From contig NC_064042.1 of assembly GCF_932526225.1 (NCBI RefSeq), positions 11,357,040-11,421,039 of the forward strand: DNA of 64,000 nucleotides. Direction: 5' to 3'. Origin of the DNA: Nematostella vectensis. Taxonomy: Eukaryota > Cnidaria > Anthozoa > Actiniaria > Edwardsiidae. The position numbers and the translations under genes were made by a program. Numbering within the stretch: position 1 is the stretch's first letter; each line of letters starts with the position of its first letter. Below the pieces are notes generated by a model. The model was not told the DNA's origin, made no database searches, and saw only the letters and a list, made by a program, of their open reading frames with translations. This document shows, one piece after another, positions 56,493-64,000 of the stretch.

Positions 56493-58060
56493 TTTGTCTG
56501 TTTCAAGAGCTGTGGTGCTCGCGGTCTGGAAAACCCTGGGATTGAGTTGCGCTTTGTCACGTGGGTCAAAGAAACCAATAGGATCAGCATGATAAATTCC
56601 CGCGCTTTTTAAACATTCATGCGAAGCGATATATGCACGAGCCGAAATGTTCGCTTTCCCTTTCCATTTTTCTCCCAGAAGAAAGCTGTTTGAGAAAAAG
56701 ATTGGGAACACAAATGGAAATTACTATATTCTTCTCAACATAAACATGACAAAGGTAAGTTTGAGAAGCTAATGTATTTTCATCCCAAAGCCAAGCAAAA
56801 CAATCAGACAAGCAATGCATAAAAAAATAAAAAATATATACAATATTAATATTCACCGTAAATTTCATTAGATACAAATAGAATTTGCGCTACCCTGAAA
56901 GATACAGAATATATAAATTCTTAAATCAATTTGGTTGTATTTTATTTTTCACTTTTTTAGTGTTTTTGTACAATTTAGTTTACTGTAAGATTACCCTGGG
57001 TACCAGAGTCTCGAGATTCGTTTGTTTAGTATGCGCTTAGCTCCTCGTAGTTAGTAAAGAGCGCAAAGTAAACAAACGAAGCTCGAGACTCTGGTATCCA
57101 GGGTACTGTAAGATCAATAGGCACAAATAAAGAGCTTGGGCTACCTGTGCCTTGCAAGTCTTGGTCTTCTATTATTCTACCGGTCTGATTAGAAGTGAAC
57201 AAAATAATTGGCATCAGTGATATGATGGTGAAACTCGGGGTGTTGAAGTGTCGCATTATAGAAAAAAATTAATTGAAGATTAATTTAGTCCGAAAGTTAG
57301 GTTCCAGGCGACAGAGCAAAAAAATGGCAAGTTTTCCCAAAATAAGGTCTGGTTAAGTTTGGTAAGCTTGAATTTTTGCATAGAGGTTCCTTATGTTATG
57401 TAAACCAACATATCAAAAAGTATTTATTTCTAATGGATTCGTCTTTGAGATATGAGGCTTGAAGTGCAATTTTCAAATGTTCAAACTATTAATTCTCCTC
57501 GTTTTAGGGAGAAGTTGGGCTCTGATCAGAATTTTTTTTAATTAAAAGACAACTTTGCTCGCTTATATCTAAATTTCATATCTTCAAAAAAATTTTAAAA
57601 ATTTGGAATTAAGCTTTTGGTCAGAGGGACTCCTTGTATGCGGAATCTTGAGCTTATATATTGAGAATTGGCAAATTTCATGCCATTTTTTTTTCCTCTG
57701 TCGTTCCAGGCCCGTACCCAGGATATTTCTTGATTTGGGGTGCGAAATCCCCCAAAAATGGCCTCATTTTTCAGGGGAGGGTGGCTGGTGGGGCTGGAGG
57801 GCGTGAAATGTTTTGATAAAACCTTGACCACCCCCAAAAGAACAAGTGTATTTATGCCGTACCCCCACGTATTGGAGTATCTCCAAGGGACGTTTATTAT
57901 TTTGGCTACAATTTTTTTTCTATTTGCTTGTTTTCTCGGATGTAGCAGATATTGATCAAGGTGCATTTTTGGAAACTCTGAACCATTATTGCGCACAAAA
58001 CGGATTGTCCATTTAGATATTTATAACTTTATTTCGCTCATGCACCTTGTCGAATATACC
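56493..58060. other. CCDC160-like upstream region and spacer
   Basis: The presumed promoter side is followed by non-coding AT-rich DNA, the 114-bp hairpin at 56992-57105 and a CCCGTACCCAGG-type interspersed-repeat fragment near 57710-57860. The ORFs at 57603-57806 and 57595-57996 have no features. Confidence 0.45.
56992..57105. mobile_element. Short hairpin MITE with 9-bp target duplication
   Basis: A 114-bp sequence that folds along almost its whole length (TACCCTGGGTACCAGAGTCT against AGACTCTGGTATCCAGGGTA). CTGTAAGAT flanks it exactly on both sides (56983-56991 and 57106-57114). A 9-bp duplication is typical of Mutator-type elements. Confidence 0.85.
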
Positions 58061-58086
58061 CTAGTCCAGACCTGGGACTAGGGTAT

Positions 58087-58864
58087 ATAAGAACAGGTGA
58101 TGACTTAGTGCCTTCTCTTACAATACACTTACAAGTACCCTTCTCGGGTATATTCTAGTCCAGACCTTGGACTCTCTTTGCGCTCGACATTCTGGCTCGC
58201 GTGAAAGAGGGTCCAGTATTTATTGCATGCGCATGCGCGAACATGTACCAATCAGCGAACTTCGCAAAAAAGTTGAAATACGAACGCGCGCAATAACGGA
58301 CGTGTCGATTCCTGCTAGATCTTGTCGAGTGCAGAGCTCCGAAAATAGATCATTCCTAAGTTAAAAAGAATGTTTTATACTACTGAGGAATATCAGCGAC
58401 CTGTATAGGATTTGTTTCCGATAACGAGCTAAAATGTGATTGAATATTAAATATTTCGAAACAGCGCGCGCGCGTTTGACGCTATGTATAAAGCGCGCGC
58501 GTGACAATAACGAAAACTGAAAAGTTCATTGATTTATATCTTTTTCAGACTCTAATTATCATCTGTCCCGTTCCCGGAAAGACTGACAATCGTGTATTAA
58601 CCCAAACGAATAAAATTAGCGAAATATTTCTGAAATAAAGCCTCGCTCGTCCCTTTCGCAGCCATCTTGAACTAAGCAACCAGGCCACACCGCATATATG
58701 CGGTGTATTTTCGCGCATGCGCATGCAATAAATACTGGACCCTCTTTCACGCGAGCCAGAATGTCGAGCGCAAAGAGAGTCCAAGGTCTGGACTAGAATA
58801 TACCCGAGAAGGGTACTTGTAAGTGTATTGTAAGAGAAGGCACTAAGTCATCACCTGTTCTTAT
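58087..58864. mobile_element. Foldback element with 155-bp inverted repeats, perfect by eye
   Basis: Arms 58087-58241 and 58710-58864 read as exact reverse complements by eye, starting ATAAGAACAGGTGATGACTT and ending near GCATGCGCATGCGCGAA. The 468-bp loop holds CGCGCGCG-rich stretches and no transposase. Both arms encode the same 27-residue peptide from their ATG, a by-product. No target duplication was seen. A CTAGTCCAGACC motif inside the arm recurs just outside the left end (58062-58074). Confidence 0.85.
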
Positions 58865-59319
58865 GGGCTCTCACTTACGAGACAACGCCCATTGGCATAC
58901 TTTTAATTGAATAGTTATGCAAGCAGGCATAAGGAAGATGCACGCATTATATTCGTGACTTCGTAAGTTATATCGATACTATCTCACTGCTGAAGCCCAT
59001 TATAACCAATAAAAAATAATGTGATTAACGCTCTGAGATCGGGCCCCAAAGAACTGCTTTCAATTAGTGCACTAAGTAAACACATGATACACCAGCCTTG
59101 GGGTATACCCTTTCGTATTCAGCCCTGTTTTGTAGCGGCTGGATTTAAAATGATGGCAGTTTCCCCATAGGTTTAAATAAATCTACCTATTTTTTATTTT
59201 GATACCAGCCTTATTGACTTTATCTGGCGGCTCGATTCGAAATACAGTTCTCCCAATAGTCTAAGTGATACTACCAATACTCGTGTACTACATCGAACAT
59301 ATCTTTTCAATTTTTTAGT

Positions 59320-59491
59320 AGCCTACCTGTTGGCTTTGATAGTTTTTCAGCACGAAAACCCCGTTAAGACGGAGTTCGTCGCATACCACGGTCGCCATCT
59401 TGGATACTGCCGGTCGTGGTAAGCGAACTCTGTGTTAGCTCGTGTTTACGGGGTTTCGTGCCGGAAAACTATAAAAGCCTACAGGTAGGCT
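59320..59491. mobile_element. Foldback MITE with AGCCTACCTGT ends
   Basis: A 172-bp hairpin. AGCCTACCTGT...TAGTTTTTCAGCACGAAAACCCCG on the left pairs with CGGGGTTTCGTGCCGGAAAACTA...ACAGGTAGGCT on the right, with several bulges. No coding potential. Confidence 0.8.
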
Positions 59492-59499
59492 TACTCTTT

Positions 59500-62400
59500 A
59501 GCCTTTCGCTCAGCCATGACTATGCCTAACGCCTTGATTTGATACGATGATAATTTACGGAAAGTCTGCCTAAAAACGCTTGCGAGGAAGGCTATATATA
59601 GCGTCACTTATATCTTTCTTTCCTTTTTTTCTAGTCGAATGCTGAGTATTTTTTCATGAAATTATTTCCTTGAAATTATTGAAAGTATTCCTAGTTGTTT
59701 TTTTACAACAGTTTGTTTTTCTATTTCTTTCAAGTTCTAACGAGCAATGCTACTGGAAAGTTTGCGGAGAATTCCCTAAAAGTATGTCAATCCCTTTTAA
59801 GTCACTTCCATATTGTTTACAGACGGTCACTCAAGGAAATGTACAGCAGGGAAAACGCTCAGTCCCCGAGGACATAATCAGCTGGGTTTTGCTACCCTTT
59901 TATATCCAGCCCATTATATAGCACAAGCACCGGAGCATTGTACGTGTGCCCAATAATCTCCGATTGCGGTTATCCTCTATACCACTTCACAATGCATGAA
60001 TACGCTGTTTCGGTAGTATCTAATCTGAAGCATGTACATTTATATTCAATGGCAAGTTGGTCATATCCAGTCCATTTTTGGAGCACCCTTGTCTATTTTG
60101 AGCTACGGCGCACGCGTAATTGCGGTTTATCTTCCATACTACTTTTTGCAGTTTCACAATTCATGAATCCATTTTTTCGTTAACATTCAATCTTTATTTT
60201 TCTTTATTGTTCTGAAACATGTTCCTTTAAGTCCGATTTAGACCGCACGATTAAGTCGTTTGCGGCCCACCTACGTCATGATACCTTAGCCCTGAATTGC
60301 ACACTACGACTTTCGTAGTCGGGCATCGTAGCGAAGTCGTAGGCTGATTTACACTTTATGTGGATTTGTTGAAGTGTCGCAACAAATTAATCATGCTGTC
60401 TGAATCAGCCGTCATACAATTGGCGTTTAGGTCGTAGCCATTGTATAGAACCAGTTTTTTTTAGCCACCTTGACTTGGGCGCAGTAGACTTAATTACTTT
60501 CATCGTCTATACCAGTTATAGCACTTTTCCAATTCATTGATCCACAGCATGTACCATTTTTCAAAGTTTGGTCATTTATTCGACAACGTTTTTTTGCTTA
60601 GTGACAGGGCAATTCTCGATTAGGTTTTAAATGAACATCTAAGCCATCTGCAGGTATATAAGTTTTTAATCGGTGTTAATCACAGAAGATTAAGCGATGA
60701 GTTACATAAATATCTGTCTGATATCACAACTTGTTTGCCCTGTTGTATTCTTTAAGGATTTTCCACAAGTAGATTTCACATATAGCGATCCTGATATACC
60801 GACACTCTTATTATAACGATTTTAATTTCCTGTCCAGCCATCAGTTTAATTTAACGATTTTGAAATTTAACGATGCAAATTTTCGTTCCCTTTTTACATT
60901 ATTGCATGAAGGTTCTACTGTGTGTAAATTTGTGAATTGGTTTCTGTATACATACGTTTTTCAGAACGATATCAAATCTCAAATAAAAGAAAAAAAAAAG
61001 GTTTTCCTATTTGGTGTCTGAGGACAAAAAAGATCTATCACCTTTAATGTTAAATTGCTTTTAAGGGAACACTCATTTTTATAAGAACGTCCAGCCTAAG
61101 ATTTAAACCGTTGAAATTTAAGAACATGCTGAGGCTCAGATAGTAGGAAAATATTTTTTTGTCATTGTAATGGGTTTTTAAAAATGCAGAATCAAATTGT
61201 GTTCATAAAAACAACCTTGAATATATTGCTATTGAATATTTGTGTAATTCTCTTCTAATGATTCATTGGATACTATATTTTACTATATTTACTATATACA
61301 CTGAAGATTGATAACGTCCTTTAGAACACTCTTTAGCCTTGGAATGCTTCAAAATTAAGAACAGCCCAGCTTCAACAGAAAATTAGACGTTTCTATCTAT
61401 AAAAAAGGACTACATCGCAAGAATTAGTTACTTGTCGGCATCCCTTTTTCAGATTATCTATGTCCTTTTCGTTATCATAGAATTCTTCTAAAGTTTCTAG
61501 GTTCTGATTCGGTGGGCATGCCACGTGTCTGAGCTTGTTAACAGGTTCCGTGCCTGGAAATTCAGTGTTTTGTAATAATTTACCTTATACTATCGTGTGG
61601 TTACCATGCGACACCAGAACCCTTAAGAAAAAACGTGCCAGCAACAAATAGAAAAGTTTCATCGCTTTTCCAATTTACTTATAAAGAACAATAGTATAAT
61701 ATTTTTTAAAGCGCCGTTGCATCTTTCTGTATCTAGTTTTTGGGTAAAAATGTTAAGTAACGGAAACAAATATTACCATGTTTATGGAGTTCCCATTTGT
61801 CAGGTGATGTGTCCTTTTTCAGCGTTAGTGTTTATGATCATTTTGTTTTCAATTCTTGTTTTGTTTGTCCCTGTTAGGTTACGAACCATCTTTATAGCTT
61901 TAATTCATGGAACCGTCAAACCAATTTGCGCTTTACTGGTCATCGGATTAGATATGCGATGTTTCCATCTCAACCTTCTATAGCCGCGTTTAGGGGTTTC
62001 GAATAGTCAAAATATAAAATAATTATGCTACATTTTTATCACCATTTATCATTGTCATCTTCCCTCTTAAACAAAATACTTAAATAATGATCAAAATACT
62101 TGACATTTTTGTTTATCTTCGTAATCCAGCTTACGCTGTGATAATAAAAAGCAGCCATGCAAAGAAACAAGAGTTTTGTTATTTCTTCAGGCGAAATTTG
62201 CGGCCTGGTGCCAGTAACCCCGCCGCCATGTCGGTTAAGAGATAAACGGAGCAGGTCTTTCCATTAGAAGGTATTCACACGATTCTCACAAAATAATTTA
62301 GTTATTGCTGAATGGAAATTTTTACGTAATTTGGTTCAGTCGTTTATGCTCTAATGCACTTTTCCATATCTTTTGATTCTCTTTGAATCAAAACGTCTAA

Positions 62401-64000
62401 CATCTAATACATTTTTCAACCCTGGGGCTATTTCAAAAAAGATCATTACAAAACGCGATAAACGCATTTAACTCTTTGCTGCTGATCGTCAACAATTAAA
62501 CGTGTCGTATTTCTTTAGTACTTCCTAATAAAGCAAAATAGAAAAAGTAAAAAAAATAATAATAATGCTTTCTGTCTGTTTATGTCTCCAAATTGTTATT
62601 GACTGATTTCCCCTCGCTGTACAATAAATGAACCGTATTGTTTTCATTGTAGTTTTATTATTGTTATTCTTAAACCTGCTTTTCAATTAATGACCCAAAT
62701 TTGCAAATTCAAACTGCCTTACAACAAAAACAAGCCAAAGAGGGAAAAATACTTGTAGAATACGCACAAAACTTGGCAAAAAAGGATTATAAGATAAGAT
62801 GCATCCGTGTTATCTAGCAGTTTTGACACCCCTTTGTTGGTAAAAAGCGGTTGCTAGCGTTCGCCAAAACCTTTCTCACTATGATAATAACAATCGAGAA
62901 CTTTTAAAAGGAAATGATATTGGGTTAACATTTCGTTTGTAAAAGAAACACTTCATATAAGCTGAACTCTCAACAGCATTTTTTGAAAAGGAAAAAAGAA
63001 ATGCGCACTTTTAAAAATGCTGAAATTTTATAATTACTTGATAAAATATCGATCAACATTCACTCAATATTTACTTTCACAATTCTATTTTCTTTCAAGT
63101 GTTATCCCCAGTAAGGTGTTTTAGAGCACAAAGCTTCAAGGACGAATACATACAGACTTGTTCAAAAAATACTCTCTTTTATTTGATAATAAGTAATACC
63201 TCTTAAAGTGAAACCCAGAGTAAAACTATCGAGTGTTTGTCTCAAATAGTCATAATACAAGCAAAACGTTGAAACAATAAATAGTTTTGATCAAGTTAGT
63301 ACTTTCGAATAGTCATCAAATAAAGTCTAATGCTTTGTATTCTGCACAATTGAAATGACTTTCTGCATAAAACGCGCACATAAAAGTATATGACACTTTC
63401 ATTTTGTAAGTCGTGGCCCTTCAATCGTCTCTTCTTTAGATATCAAAAGCGGAATAAAAAAAAGATTTGTATTGATTGATTCCCGCTGGGTTCTTCCCGG
63501 CTTCAATTTAATTTTTCCAGTCTTAAAATAACCCCGGTTTTGAAACCTGAAAAAAAATTATTTACCCGTAACATCGAAAAGTGAAACAGATTTCACTTTT
63601 CACATTAAGTGGCGTTTTTCTGCTTGTTTTTTCATTCATCTAGAAATAATCTCCTGAATTATTTTATACATTTCTGTCAAAACAGCTAAATTAATACATC
63701 CAGCTTGGTTAAAATATTGTGAAATAATTATGCCTAAGTCCTGTAATATTACTAATAAGACGTTGTAACCCCCGATAATTGGAAAGGTTCACGTAAAAAG
63801 CGTTTTCTTTACGAAGGTTAGCCACATCACAGTATATGTAATCACTCCTTTAAGGGAGTTGCTAAATTACACCTGATTTAAACCTATTGCCTTAGTTTCA
63901 ATACTTTATTATCCCATTCAATAAAATTGTGGTTTTCTGTCAAAACTCGAAAACTAGACGTCTCCGAATCTATTGTCGAAGGATCTGTGAGTGTTTACCT
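59500..64000. other. Gene-free AT-rich right end
   Basis: 4.5 kb without an exon I can support. A short palindromic stretch with CTACGACTTCG-type repeats lies near 60305-60345. The ORFs at 59670-59921, 59938-60183 and 61717-61983 are AT-rich and hydrophobic with no family resemblance. Short AATAAA and poly-T tracts are scattered. Confidence 0.5.

Noticed and set aside
59670-60183. Several overlapping 60-83 codon ORFs
   Set aside because: Overlap in different frames, low complexity, no conserved motif seen.
61717-61983. 88-codon hydrophobic ORF with apparent membrane segments
   Set aside because: AT-rich DNA easily encodes hydrophobic frames. No promoter, splice or family support.

Overview
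This window looks like nuclear DNA from an early-branching animal, most likely an anthozoan cnidarian of the Nematostella type. That is an inference. It rests on spliced genes with GT-AG introns that match vertebrate orthologs along their full length, moderate AT richness, dense small inverted-repeat transposons, and Ty3/gypsy and LINE relics.

Layout. 611-2155 (+): last three exons of an unidentified nuclear protein cut by the left edge. 3715-8116 (-): a nine-exon follistatin-like 1 (FSTL1) gene. 8117-13137: gene-poor, with a 1.8-kb pair of inverted repeats. 13138-20736 (+): a nine-exon CYP46A-type cytochrome P450 whose introns hold large minisatellites. 21684-22225 (+): the start of a small secreted-protein gene. 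24395-24943 (-): an intronless ARF-family GTPase. 25939-26193 (+): a small uncharacterised ORF. 28109-30320 (-) and 30780-36886 (+): a divergent pair, PIN4 parvulin and GPALPP1. 38549-53592 (-): a 14-exon ANKMY1 gene (MORN repeats, ankyrin repeats, MYND finger). Its intron 5 holds an antisense gypsy element that is itself interrupted by a LINE. 55545-56492 (-): an intronless CCDC160-like coiled-coil gene. 56493-64000: no gene recognised, but several hairpin-type elements, including an apparently perfect 155-bp inverted repeat.

The most interesting pattern is at window scale. Tandem arrays here repeatedly sit exactly on exon-intron junctions, and their unit contains a copy of the exon end plus the splice site. 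I see this at the donors of P450 exons 3, 4 (about 30 copies of 59 bp) and 6 (16 copies of 29 bp), ANKMY1 exon 5 (6 copies of 60 bp) and FSTL1 exon 8 (about 4 decayed copies), and at the acceptor of ANKMY1 exon 9 (13 copies of 33 bp). There are two weaker candidates. The result is strings of duplicated splice sites inside otherwise normal introns.

Exon boundaries were placed by hand from GT/AG sites, reading-phase continuity and remembered family alignments. No searches were run. Phase closes without error through all exons of FSTL1, the P450, PIN4, GPALPP1 and ANKMY1, which is strong internal support for these models.
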